A DNA stretch of 13,619 nt, from contig DATMYQ010000047.1 of assembly GCA_035560935.1 (NCBI GenBank), positions 1 through 13,619 on the forward strand. Reading direction: 5' to 3'. Of this stretch, positions 1 to 7,435 are shown in pieces. Position 1 is the first letter of the stretch, and every line of letters starts with the position of its first letter. The translations under genes and the position numbers were made by a program. The DNA comes from DATMYQ01 sp035560935. GTDB lineage: Bacteria > Bacillota > Negativicutes > Sporomusales > Sporomusaceae. Under the pieces are notes generated by a model that was not told where the DNA came from, did not search any database, and saw nothing but the letters and a program-made list of their open reading frames with translations.

Positions 1-44
1 GAGGAGTTTTGTGCTCCCCTGGCTGTTTCACTTTTGTATCAAGG

Positions 45-1109
45 TCAGCGTAATACGTGATGAATACACAGTTCTCCGCCTATGCGCAAATTCAAAACCG
101 TTCCATCATCCATCTGCACCACGGAAAGCCAGGGTATTTCCGGTTCTAAAAAAACCACCCGGCCTTCGCGGCCATCCGTCAGCATTACCCGGTTACCACC
201 CAAGTAGTCCGCCATTCTTTGTTTGAAGATTACGCAAATATTTACGGGCAGACAATGAATCTGTGTCCATAGGCTTTCCAGACCCGCATACGGGCTAAAA
301 TATAAATCCTGGTTCTTTTTCACCCGCATTGCGGTATCATAAGTATCAGCAACCGCAAGGATTTGGGCGTAGGGATGAATTTTTTCACTTTTTATCCCAT
401 AAGGATAACCGGTGCCATCCATCCGTTCGTGGTGCTGCAGAATTGCTTGGGTAATGCTGCCGGAAATCTCCGGAATCTGCCGGACCAATTCAAATCCATA
501 CTGTGCGTGTTTTTTATATTCTTCCATCTCGATTGTTGTCAGCCGTTGCGGGTGCTGCATACATTCCTGTGGCAAACGGGTTTTCCCCAGATCATGCATC
601 AAACCGGCCAGCGAAATCGCGCTAACCGTTTCCGGCGGCAGTTTCATCCAAACCGCAATCAAGGTTCCCAAGACGCTGACATTCACGCTATGCCGGTGCA
701 ATTCGGTCTCGGCGGTCGTCACGTCGTACAGAAAGTCAACAGCATTGCCCACCGCCTGCAAACTTTCCGTCAAATTGCCCGCCGTGGTCCGAAACGTATC
801 CGTGGCCACTTCCTGCTCATCGCGAGTTTGGTCAAACGCCGTTTTCACCGTATCGATGGATTGGTTATACGTGTCCACAAAGGCTTTCGCCAGCGGGTCC
901 GTGATTTGATGGACCGGGATTTCCGCCACCGTATACACGTCGGGGATTTGCCACTGTTTTAATTTGTTGATGGTATGCTGGCTTATAATGCTTCCCTCGC
1001 CGACTAACACAGTCCCTTCCGGCGATAATACGTCCCGGGCCAGTTCCATTCCTGCTACCAAATGTTCCACCCGTTGTTTGATAGTTCGGCGAGTTTCTTT
1101 TTTATCCAC
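45..1109 (-). CDS. HD-GYP domain protein (putative c-di-GMP phosphodiesterase), divergent copy
   Basis: This 354-residue protein should hydrolyse cyclic di-GMP in the cytoplasm. An N-terminal segment (about 1-130) has no recognisable domain and is followed by the HD-GYP core. The core shows the HD pair at His172-Asp173 (MHDLGKTRLP), His201 in HAQYG, HHERMDGTGYP at 226-236 and an Asp in AVADTYD at 255, so the main metal and signature residues are present. The stretch after AVADTYD, which in typical members reads like TSDRPYR, is replaced by MRVKKNQD, so substrate handling may differ. A C-terminal tail (about 300-345) resembles the small beta domain often appended to Firmicutes HD-GYP proteins. 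The start is GTG, chosen because GAGGTG lies 5 nt upstream. It is the last gene seen of a five-gene c-di-GMP operon, 56 nt after the macrodomain gene. Its terminator is not visible within the 44 nt left in the window. The fold is well supported; the activity is inferred. Confidence 0.9.
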   Translation of the reverse strand: MDKKETRRTIKQRVEHLVAGMELARDVLSPEGTVLVGEGSIISQHTINKLKQWQIPDVYTVAEIPVHQITDPLAKAFVDTYNQSIDTVKTAFDQTRDEQEVATDTFRTTAGNLTESLQAVGNAVDFLYDVTTAETELHRHSVNVSVLGTLIAVWMKLPPETVSAISLAGLMHDLGKTRLPQECMQHPQRLTTIEMEEYKKHAQYGFELVRQIPEISGSITQAILQHHERMDGTGYPYGIKSEKIHPYAQILAVADTYDTAMRVKKNQDLYFSPYAGLESLWTQIHCLPVNICVIFKQRMADYLGGNRVMLTDGREGRVVFLEPEIPWLSVVQMDDGTVLNLRIGGELCIHHVLR

Positions 1110-1165
1110 GTTTTCACCTCATAGACCGCGTTTTGCGTAATTTTCATAGCACCTGCAACATCACA

Positions 1166-1717
1166 CTATTGAGTAATTTCCACAATCCGTGACAACGCCT
1201 GGTCGTATACTTCATAATCTTTAGCAGAATGCAGTACAAAGCGGATTTCCGTAAACTTGTGCCGGTCCAGTTCCTTTAACACCGTCCGCAATGCGATAGG
1301 AGCCGCTTGCCCGATGGGATAGCCGTAAATACCTGTACTGATCGCTGGAAAAGAAAGGCTTTTTATACCGTGTTCCGCCGCCAGACGCATACTGCTGCGG
1401 TAACAATCCGCCAAAATTTGCGGTTCTTCTGAGCCCCCCTGATAAAACGGTCCCACAGTATGAATCACAAATCGGGCTTTCAGTGCACCGCCGCCGGTAA
1501 GAACTGCCTGTCCCGCCGGACAGTCGCCCTGGGTCATTCGAATAATATCCAGTTCCTTCATAATGTCCGGCCCGCCCCGCCGGTGAATCGCACCGTCAAC
1601 CCCGCCGCCGCCCAGCAAACGGCTGTTAGCGGCATTAACCAATGCTTCCGTGTCCTGCAGCGTCAGGTCACCTTGCACTAAAATAATGTTAGTATCATGG
1701 CTGCGATATTCGCGCAC
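1166..1717 (-). CDS. Macrodomain protein, O-acetyl-ADP-ribose deacetylase-like (YmdB/MacroD type)
   Basis: A single-domain macrodomain of 183 residues, the usual length for the bacterial YmdB/MacroD group. These enzymes bind ADP-ribose and remove acetyl groups from O-acetyl-ADP-ribose or ADP-ribose from acidic protein side chains. The visible signatures are QGDLT with Asp17 (adenine contact), NAAN at 28-31, the glycine-rich loop GGGGVDGAIH at 36-45 with the catalytic-type Asn/Asp set, and the phosphate loop STGIYGYP at 127-134. There is no signal peptide, so it is cytosolic. The start is GTG with GGAGG 7 nt upstream. It lies 47 nt after the diguanylate cyclase gene and 56 nt before an HD-GYP gene, with no terminator on either side, so it is probably cotranscribed with c-di-GMP turnover genes. 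That placement is unusual for the family and may mean either a functional link or simple operon hitch-hiking. Confidence 0.93.
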   Translation of the reverse strand: MREYRSHDTNIILVQGDLTLQDTEALVNAANSRLLGGGGVDGAIHRRGGPDIMKELDIIRMTQGDCPAGQAVLTGGGALKARFVIHTVGPFYQGGSEEPQILADCYRSSMRLAAEHGIKSLSFPAISTGIYGYPIGQAAPIALRTVLKELDRHKFTEIRFVLHSAKDYEVYDQALSRIVEITQ

Positions 1718-1764
1718 GGCTCTGCCTCCTCTCCGGATATTGCTTCTTTCTTACGGGCAGTGAG

Positions 1765-3279
1765 TTAGTCTTCCCTCGCCATTTTTCGACGGCGTTTGTC
1801 ACGATACATCGCTTGATCCGCTTCCACCATCAATTCACCGTTACCGGTGCGTTTCCCCGGCGGTGCAATGGCAAAGCCGGCAGAAAGACTCAGTTGATAA
1901 GGCCGTTCGGAGTTTTCTTCATTATTGATCCGGACTGCTTCCTGCAACCGTTGCAGCACTTTTTCCGCCTGCTCCGGGCCGCATCCCGGCACCAATGCGG
2001 CAAATTCATCCCCACCCACACGAGCCAGCACATCGGCTTCCCGGAAACAATGCCGCAGACTGTTCGCTGCCGCCATAATCAGTTGATCTCCTGCCTCATG
2101 CCCCAGAAGGTCATTTACTTTTTTCAGACCGTCCACATCAAACATAAATACCGCCAGATCACCCGATTTTATCATTTCTTCCTCTTTGTCCGTAAAGAAC
2201 GTCCGATTATATAAACCGGTCATTTTATCGTGGCGGTTGATATATATCATTTCGTTTCTGCTTTTTTCCAACGTCTCGTATCTTTGTACGTTGGAAATCG
2301 CCAAGGAACAAACCTGCGCCAGGCTGGTTAAAAAAACCATATAACGTTGTAAATGCTGGGGAAACAGAAAATCGCCCATTTCAATGACGCCAAGCAGTTC
2401 GCTATCAAAAACCAGCACCAGTAAGATCCCCGGATTAGCCAGAAATTCACTCAATAACGGCATCGCCTTCCCGGGATTGCCACCCGCCTGTTGCAGTAAC
2501 TGATCACATTCAGCGCCAGCGATAACATAGCGAATTTTTTGCGCCCCCAGTATTGTCAGTGCCAAATCTTTAACACCGGCAATAATTTCCCGCTGGTTAG
2601 GCAGCAGCACCACTTTCCCGATCAATTCCAGCAGCAGTGAATATTCCGCATTCTGACGCCGTATTTCCTGCACCGTTGTCGATTGTTCCACCAAATTGTT
2701 GCGCAAGCGCCATTCATGCACCACGCTGCCCACCAGCATTCGAACCCGCTCCAGGCCAATAAACAATAGCCGGTACGGCAACTGTAAATATTCGGCCAGT
2801 TCTTTCATTGTCTGTCCGGCCTGTGGTTTCAGACCGGTATCGTATAACACCAGTTCCTGGCAAAAGTCGCGAAAAAACTGTCTTGCCTGCGGCTGATCAA
2901 AGCCCATGCGGCCTAAATTTTCTCGCCAGTGCTCCAGCCAGTCTAACGAAACCACGTAACCGCCCTTTTCCATAACGTATTCTATCAGACCATCGTGAAC
3001 CAACTCGGGAAAACAGTATGCAGAGGTGTACACCCGTTGCAGATTGAGCCGCCCTTGTTCCATCCGCCCAACTTCGCAGGCCTGTCCGCAGAAAACAATC
3101 TTGTCTCCATCATTGAAACAATGTTCACCCAGGAAATCATCCGCTTCCTGACGCCGCCGATCCGTACATAAACAGGGAAATGCCACCACTTCAACTTCAT
3201 CAAAACCGGCTTCCTCCACCACGGCCCGAAATTCCGCCACATGATTTTCACAAAGCATCAAATACAGTTTTTTCATCAT
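1765..3279 (-). CDS. Diguanylate cyclase: Cys-rich N-terminal domain, GAF-like domain, GGDEF
   Basis: This 504-residue protein should make cyclic di-GMP from two GTP. Residues 1-190 form an unusual domain with Cys at 10, 36, 38, 54, 64, 68, 89 and 140, including FPCLC and FCGQAC; its layout recalls DUF1638 (CG..C, then a GGY..S.DWLEHW block), which is my reading and unconfirmed. Residues about 200-335 look like a GAF domain. The C-terminal GGDEF domain (345-500) has FDVDGLKKVND with Asp381 and GGDEF at 422-426. RxxD at 413-416, exactly five residues before GGDEF, is a complete inhibitory I-site, so feedback inhibition by product is expected. No transmembrane helix is evident. The ATG at 3279 overlaps the stop of the preceding gene (TAATG), implying translational coupling. 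An in-frame ATG at 3312 lacks a good ribosome site and reads inside the upstream gene, and the next codon (3276) is also ATG. Confidence 0.92.
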   Translation of the reverse strand: MMKKLYLMLCENHVAEFRAVVEEAGFDEVEVVAFPCLCTDRRRQEADDFLGEHCFNDGDKIVFCGQACEVGRMEQGRLNLQRVYTSAYCFPELVHDGLIEYVMEKGGYVVSLDWLEHWRENLGRMGFDQPQARQFFRDFCQELVLYDTGLKPQAGQTMKELAEYLQLPYRLLFIGLERVRMLVGSVVHEWRLRNNLVEQSTTVQEIRRQNAEYSLLLELIGKVVLLPNQREIIAGVKDLALTILGAQKIRYVIAGAECDQLLQQAGGNPGKAMPLLSEFLANPGILLVLVFDSELLGVIEMGDFLFPQHLQRYMVFLTSLAQVCSLAISNVQRYETLEKSRNEMIYINRHDKMTGLYNRTFFTDKEEEMIKSGDLAVFMFDVDGLKKVNDLLGHEAGDQLIMAAANSLRHCFREADVLARVGGDEFAALVPGCGPEQAEKVLQRLQEAVRINNEENSERPYQLSLSAGFAIAPPGKRTGNGELMVEADQAMYRDKRRRKMARED

Positions 3280-3491
3280 TACGCCACCCATTTCAATGGA
3301 TAGTCCCCCCATTGATCCAACGCTGTAGTTATATATTGCAAGACGGTTTCCGGAACTCGCCAGGGAATATCGCCATGATTGGCCGCAAACAAAAAGCCGC
3401 CGCCAGGTGCCACTGCCGCCAATACGCCGGCAGCCTGGTAACGGTCAATATTCAGTAACATTTCCAACAATTCCGCCGTTTTGGGGTTCAT
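3279..3491 (-). CDS. Small orphan protein (70 aa) inside the c-di-GMP operon
   Basis: I do not recognise this 70-residue protein. It starts with a helical-looking, charged and leucine-rich stretch (MNPKTAELLEMLLNIDRYQ), has a small glycine/alanine-rich middle (VAPGGGFLF) and ends with aromatic residues (QWGDYPLKWVA). There is no signal peptide, no long hydrophobic helix and no Cys, so a small soluble protein is likely. Its ATG overlaps the TGA of the HD-GYP gene before it (ATGA), GGGTGG lies just upstream, and its TAA overlaps the ATG of the diguanylate cyclase after it (TAATG). Both junctions are signs of translational coupling and make this a real gene despite its size. It may be an accessory or regulatory partner of one of the flanking c-di-GMP enzymes, but that comes from position alone. 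Confidence 0.75.
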   Translation of the reverse strand: MNPKTAELLEMLLNIDRYQAAGVLAAVAPGGGFLFAANHGDIPWRVPETVLQYITTALDQWGDYPLKWVA

Positions 3492-4651
3492 TCTTCCACC
3501 CTTTCCAGGGCCACCGTTTTTTTGGCAAGTACCGAGGCCGAATGTCGTTTTTTTGTATAAAGATTGGCAATAGGAATCGCCGCATTTTCCGGCAATACCC
3601 GATACATTTCCAGCTCCGGCTCTTCTCCCAGAATAATCTCTTGTTCTTTAGCCAGCAGCCCCCCCTGCCGGTTCATGAACAATCTCACCCGGGGACGCTC
3701 ATTTTCGCCCTCCCGCAGTTGAGTAACCACACCCACCTTGCCATTGGCAATCCGTACCAACGTTCCCAGCGGATATGGCGCAATCACCGGCAGCAACAAA
3801 TCCACCAGATCTCCATCAAACAATTTTCCGCGCAGCGCCCGTAGCAGGCGGCACGCTTCGTGAAATGGCACATGCGCCCGAAACGGCCGGTCGGCCGTCA
3901 GTGCGTCAAAGATGTCCGCAACCGCCAAAATCCTGGCATATTCAACAATTTCCGTTTCCTTCAACTGCCAGGGATAACCGCGTCCGTCGATTCGTTCATG
4001 ATGCTGCAACACAGCAAATGCAGTCGGCGCCGTCAGTTGTGGCATCGCCTTGCGCAAATAGGCGAATCCCCGTTCCGGGTGTTTGCGTATTTCTAAATGC
4101 TCTTCAGCCGTTAATTTTCCGGTTTTTTCCATGAGTTCTTGCGACAGCATCATTTCGCCGACGTCATGAAGCAAGGCCCCCTGAACCAGTTCCAACAACT
4201 GACCCTCATTGTATCCCATGCTGATTCCGATTTTAGCCGCCAGAGCGGCCACGTTAACCACATGATAGTATAAGTAATCTCCATAAGCTCTCACATCGCA
4301 GGACTGGATTAAAAGGTTTCCACTCTCTTTAACTTCCCGGACAATTTCTTTGGCTACTTCCTCCAGACCAAAGCCCTCGCCCGCCTTATCCAGGGAAACA
4401 GACAGATACGTAAGCCATACCGTGCGAGCTGCCTGTAATCGCGTGGTTTCCGAGATAAGCCCCTTTTCGGTTTCTTGGGCCAGAAAGGGACTCCAAACAT
4501 ATAAAGACCCAATTCCCATGGAGCGCAATCGGCGCAATTCCGCTTCTTCCAGTTTCAAACCCGCAGGGATTATTTTTCTGCCCGCCGTATCATATATCGG
4601 TCGCGTCGACATCATTTTCGGCCGCAAATTATCTATTGTAATTCTATACAT
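3488..4651 (-). CDS. HD-GYP domain protein (putative c-di-GMP phosphodiesterase), canonical copy
   Basis: A 387-residue protein expected to hydrolyse cyclic di-GMP. Residues 1-120 are an N-terminal region of the kind often found on Firmicutes HD-GYP proteins (the segment around 17-35 reads like TRPIYDTAGRKIIPAG). The core carries the HD pair at His162-Asp163 (LHDVGEMML), HPERGFAYL at 191-199, HHERIDGRGYP at 217-227, AVADIFDALTADRPFR at 243-258, and so a full set of typical motifs. A basic beta-rich tail follows after about residue 295. No signal peptide or membrane helix is seen. The ATG at 4651 is preceded by AGGAG at good spacing (8 nt). It is the first gene of the five-gene operon; its stop overlaps the start of the 70-residue gene by ATGA. 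Compared with the second HD-GYP protein of the operon (45-1109), this copy keeps the canonical DRPFR segment. Confidence 0.93.
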   Translation of the reverse strand: MYRITIDNLRPKMMSTRPIYDTAGRKIIPAGLKLEEAELRRLRSMGIGSLYVWSPFLAQETEKGLISETTRLQAARTVWLTYLSVSLDKAGEGFGLEEVAKEIVREVKESGNLLIQSCDVRAYGDYLYYHVVNVAALAAKIGISMGYNEGQLLELVQGALLHDVGEMMLSQELMEKTGKLTAEEHLEIRKHPERGFAYLRKAMPQLTAPTAFAVLQHHERIDGRGYPWQLKETEIVEYARILAVADIFDALTADRPFRAHVPFHEACRLLRALRGKLFDGDLVDLLLPVIAPYPLGTLVRIANGKVGVVTQLREGENERPRVRLFMNRQGGLLAKEQEIILGEEPELEMYRVLPENAAIPIANLYTKKRHSASVLAKKTVALERVEE

Positions 4652-4852
4652 ACATGATTCTCCTGTTCCCTATGGGTCTCAATCATTTGACAATATCCTG
4701 CGGTAACCGATCCGGATTATCCATCGCATCATAAAAACAATATTATCCATCTATTGATTCGTCGTTTTCCCTCTTATCCCCTTCCCCTCGCGATCGGAAA
4801 ACATAATTTTCCCATACAGATTAACAAAAAGCTGACAAACTGTTTTGCAATC

Positions 4853-4887
4853 GTATTTTTCGCCGCGAAGAAAAATGAGAAAAATAC
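4853..4887. repeat. Inverted repeat, 9-bp perfect arms
   Basis: GTATTTTTC (4853-4861) and GAAAAATAC (4879-4887) are perfect inverted copies separated by 17 nt. A second, overlapping foldback TTCGC/GCGAA sits at the inner left side (about 4859-4869), so two structures compete. It lies upstream of the first HD-GYP gene and could be an operator or a leader RNA element. No T tract follows on the minus strand, so it is not a second terminator for the peptidase gene. Confidence 0.4.
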
Positions 4888-4917
4888 TTTTCAAGGCACT
4901 AACTTTATCTTGAGAGT

Positions 4918-4958
4918 AAAAAAAGAGAACGACCGGAATATGATCCAAGCCGTTCTCT
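4918..4958 (-). terminator. Rho-independent terminator of the liv-dcyD-M20 operon
   Basis: Read on the minus strand, AGAGAACG (4958-4951) pairs perfectly with CGTTCTCT (4931-4924) around a 19-nt loop, followed directly by a run of seven T (4924-4918). The loop can add a short GGA/TCC pairing. It lies 45 nt after the stop codon of the M20 peptidase gene and is the only clear intrinsic terminator in the window. Confidence 0.85.
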
Positions 4959-5003
4959 CATATTATTACTTAAAACTATCCGCCTTTGCTCACGTTTTCT
5001 TGT

Positions 5004-6326
5004 CTACTGTTTCGGCAAAAGCGGCGAACTGATTCCATTGGCGCCTACCAGTCCGATAATTGTCAGATATACTTTCTGCGGCCCCAGGTAAGCCGCTTTA
5101 GGATCAAACCACTCCGTCGGTGAGTGATTTTCGCCTTCAGTGCCGCCGCCTCCCAGGACAACAGCCGGAATTCCCAAACTGATCGGCACGTTGGCATCGG
5201 TACTGCTGGGCGGTGACAGGCGCGGCTCGTGACCAACCGCCAACGTGGCCGCCCAGGCCGCCTGCACGATGGGCGAATCAGCCGGTTGAACTCCTGCCGG
5301 CCGATCACCGACCAAATTCACATCCACCGTAATTTTGTCACTGCCCCAGCGGTCATTTTCCGTTGTCGCTGCTACCCGCACAATATCTAATACTTTTTCT
5401 TCCAGCTTCAATAATTCGTCTTCGCTGTTGGAGCGCATATCCAGTAACATTTTCGCATCGGCCGCAATGGAATTCACCGAAGTGCCGCCGCTGACCGTCC
5501 CCACAGTAAATGTCGTTTTCGGATCTTGGGGCGTTACTACATCAGAAATTCCGGCAATTGCCCGCCCCATAGCATGAATGGCACTGGGCAGGCCAAACGC
5601 GCCAAAGCTGTGACCACCCGGTCCATGATAGCTAATCTCATAACGGTGGCTGCCGGTCGCGGCAAAAGTGATGCGCTGGACACTGGTACCATCCACAGTG
5701 ATAAACCCGTCCACGTTATTCATATTGCGAAATAACGCTTTCACGCCGCGCAAATCGCCCAGACCTTCTTCACCCACGTTGCCGCAAAACAAGATATCGC
5801 CCACTGTTTTTACGCCACTGGCGTTGAAAGCACGAATCACCGACAGCAGCGCCGCCAGTCCGCGACTGTCATCGGCAATGCCCGGCGCATACAATCGGCC
5901 GTCTTGTTCCCGGACGGCCGTACTCGTTCCCGCCGGAAACACTGTATCGAGATGAGCACAGACCAGCAACCGCGGTCCTTTGCCCACACCAGGTCTTGTG
6001 CCATAAACATTTCCTGCCGCATCCATGGTCACATTTTGCAAACCCAGTTCCGTCAAACGTTGACGGTAATATTCCCCGCGCATCTTTTCCTGGAACGGCG
6101 GTGCCGGAATTTCACAGATTGTCCGTTGATCTTTCAGCGTATTGGCGTCGTCAGCGGCAATAAATTGCAACCCTTGCTGCACCGCTGCCGATCCCACCAA
6201 CGACCGGAACGTATCCTCCACCGCCGGCGTCAATGAATATTCCGCTGCCTGGCATCCCGGCACCGGCCAAAACAGGAGCACCAAACCCAACAGAATTTTT
6301 TCTCCCATTTTCCGCACCAGCATCAT
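5004..6326 (-). CDS. Exported M20-family zinc metallopeptidase
   Basis: A 440-residue M20 (peptidase T/acetylornithine deacetylase-like) di-zinc hydrolase, probably an aminopeptidase or carboxypeptidase acting on small peptides outside the cytoplasmic membrane. The N-terminus is a signal sequence: a basic start (VRKMGEK), a hydrophobic core (ILLGLVLLFW) and VPGC at 22-25, which could be an imperfect lipobox with Cys25 lipidated; ordinary signal-peptidase cleavage near QAA-EYS is the alternative. Catalytic motifs are HLDTVFP (His125, Asp127), IADDSRG (zinc-bridging Asp near 152), GEEG (Glu186-Glu187), TVDGT (Asp212) and ENHSPTEW (His401), with the lid domain in between (GPGGHSFG). The start at 6326 is preceded by GGGAGG at good spacing; an ATG one codon later would serve equally. 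It follows dcyD by 70 nt without a terminator and is the last gene before the terminator at 4918-4958. The exact substrate cannot be read from sequence. Confidence 0.9.
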   Translation of the reverse strand: MMLVRKMGEKILLGLVLLFWPVPGCQAAEYSLTPAVEDTFRSLVGSAAVQQGLQFIAADDANTLKDQRTICEIPAPPFQEKMRGEYYRQRLTELGLQNVTMDAAGNVYGTRPGVGKGPRLLVCAHLDTVFPAGTSTAVREQDGRLYAPGIADDSRGLAALLSVIRAFNASGVKTVGDILFCGNVGEEGLGDLRGVKALFRNMNNVDGFITVDGTSVQRITFAATGSHRYEISYHGPGGHSFGAFGLPSAIHAMGRAIAGISDVVTPQDPKTTFTVGTVSGGTSVNSIAADAKMLLDMRSNSEDELLKLEEKVLDIVRVAATTENDRWGSDKITVDVNLVGDRPAGVQPADSPIVQAAWAATLAVGHEPRLSPPSSTDANVPISLGIPAVVLGGGGTEGENHSPTEWFDPKAAYLGPQKVYLTIIGLVGANGISSPLLPKQ

Positions 6327-6396
6327 TCTGACCTCCCTTATTTATTTTATCCTTTTCTCTGCAATCAACATTTTTTTCCTTTTTCATCGCAAAGAA

Positions 6397-7410
6397 TCAT
6401 ACCTTTTCAGCAAACACGTCAGCGTAAGCATACAATGCCGGGGAACCACCGGTATGCAGAAACAACACCTTATCCTCCGGACGAAAGTATCCTTGACGAA
6501 CCAAATCAATCAATCCCGCCATCGCTTTGCCGGTGTATACCGGGTCCAGCAAAATCCCTTCTGTGGATGCCATCAATCTTACAGCCTCCACCATCGAGTC
6601 GGTAGGACGGGCATAGCCCGGTCCCACATAACCATCAAAACAAACCACAGCTTCCCGGGGCACTTCCAGTGGTAATTCCAGGAAAGCGGCGGTCCGGCGG
6701 GACAAATCCCAAACCATTTGCTCCTGACCGGCCTTATCCCGGCTAACGTTCATCCCCAGTACCGGAATACCAGTATGATTAGCCATACAGCCCAACACTA
6801 ATCCGGCCTGGGTTCCGGCGCTGCCGCTGGGTGTCACAATATAATCGAAACTCGCTCCCCGGTCAAAGCTCTGGGTCATAATTTCCTCGGCACAGGCAAT
6901 ATAGCCGCAGGCGCCCCGCTCGTTGGAGCCCCCCACCGGAATCACGTAAGCTTTGCGGCCTTGCGCCGCCAGTTGCACCGCCCGCTGCTCCATAGCCGCC
7001 AGCATATCCGGCGAACTGGATCCGGCCGGAACCCATAAAATTTCCTCCACTCCCAGCAAATGAAACAAAAATCTGTTACCGCTGTCCACCCGGGGGCAAA
7101 CTCCGGCTACCGGCTCTTCCAGCACCAGCTGGCATTTAAGACCTTCCTTCACCGCCGCCGCCAGCGTCAGGCGGCAATGGTTGGACTGCACGCCACCAGC
7201 CGTCATCAGAGTATCTGCGCCTTGCGCCAAAGCATCTGCCACCAAAAACTCCAGTTTACGGGTCTTGTTGCCACCCGCTGTCAGGCCGCTCAAATCATCC
7301 CGTTTGATGAAAATCCGGGGACCACCCAATTCCCGGGTAAACCTTTCCAAAAATTCCAGCGGTGTCGCTCCCGGCGTATATCGCCGCCGGGGATATTGGG
7401 CTAAATTCAT
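6397..7410 (-). CDS. dcyD: D-cysteine desulfhydrase (PLP-dependent, ACC deaminase family)
   Basis: This 337-residue fold-type II PLP enzyme should convert D-cysteine to pyruvate, H2S and ammonia. The PLP lysine is Lys49 in AGGNKTRKLE, the substrate-loop motif QSNHCR is at 75-80, and the phosphate-binding glycine-rich loop is SGSAGTQAG at 195-203. Two positions separate the subfamilies: ACC deaminases have Glu in DPVYEGK and Leu in the HLGG-type motif, while D-cysteine desulfhydrases have Thr at both. Here the sequence reads DPVYTGKA (Thr293) and LFLHTGGSP (Thr320), favouring D-cysteine desulfhydrase. The start ATG has GGGAGG at ideal spacing. It begins 25 nt after livF, so it is almost surely cotranscribed with the ABC importer, and the exported M20 peptidase gene follows. 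Related D-amino acids such as beta-chloro-D-alanine or D-serine remain possible substrates. Confidence 0.86.
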   Translation of the reverse strand: MNLAQYPRRRYTPGATPLEFLERFTRELGGPRIFIKRDDLSGLTAGGNKTRKLEFLVADALAQGADTLMTAGGVQSNHCRLTLAAAVKEGLKCQLVLEEPVAGVCPRVDSGNRFLFHLLGVEEILWVPAGSSSPDMLAAMEQRAVQLAAQGRKAYVIPVGGSNERGACGYIACAEEIMTQSFDRGASFDYIVTPSGSAGTQAGLVLGCMANHTGIPVLGMNVSRDKAGQEQMVWDLSRRTAAFLELPLEVPREAVVCFDGYVGPGYARPTDSMVEAVRLMASTEGILLDPVYTGKAMAGLIDLVRQGYFRPEDKVLFLHTGGSPALYAYADVFAEKV

Positions 7411-7435
7411 GCAGTTTCCTCCCTTTCGTTATTTT

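Larger units (their letters stand above)
4652..5003 (-). other. Intergenic region between two operons
   Basis: These 352 nt hold no gene I can support. From right to left they contain the terminator of the upstream operon (4918-4958), then an A/T-rich stretch with an inverted repeat (GTATTTTTC at 4853-4861, GAAAAATAC at 4879-4887, 17-nt loop) and a pair of exact 10-bp direct repeats ATTATCCATC at 4716-4725 and 4742-4751. The region must contain the promoter for the c-di-GMP operon, but I found no hexamer pair good enough to call. I looked for the conserved bases of the c-di-GMP-I (GEMM) riboswitch and did not see them. A 65-codon minus-strand frame (4948-4751) begins inside the terminator and has no ribosome site, so it is not a gene. 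Confidence 0.6.

Noticed and set aside
363..962. 199-codon plus-strand open frame
   Set aside because: Antisense shadow of the HD-GYP gene; the product is rich in His, Arg and Phe with no domain, and no ribosome site is seen.
1080..1147. Small out-of-frame minus-strand ORF (MKITQNAVYEV...) overlapping the start of the second HD-GYP gene
   Set aside because: About 30 codons with a marginal AGGTG site; the GTG start of the HD-GYP gene has a better-placed ribosome site, and nothing supports the small frame as protein.
4652..4917. Possible c-di-GMP riboswitch upstream of the HD-GYP gene
   Set aside because: The conserved bases of the c-di-GMP-I class (CACGCACAGGGCAAACC-like core) are not present, and I could not build a class II fold by eye.
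4751..4948. 65-codon minus-strand open frame between the operons
   Set aside because: Its start lies inside the intrinsic terminator, it lacks a ribosome site, and the product has no recognisable feature.
6327..6396. Internal promoter between dcyD and the M20 gene
   Set aside because: TTGATT is present, but the only A/T-rich hexamers downstream are poor matches or at wrong spacing.
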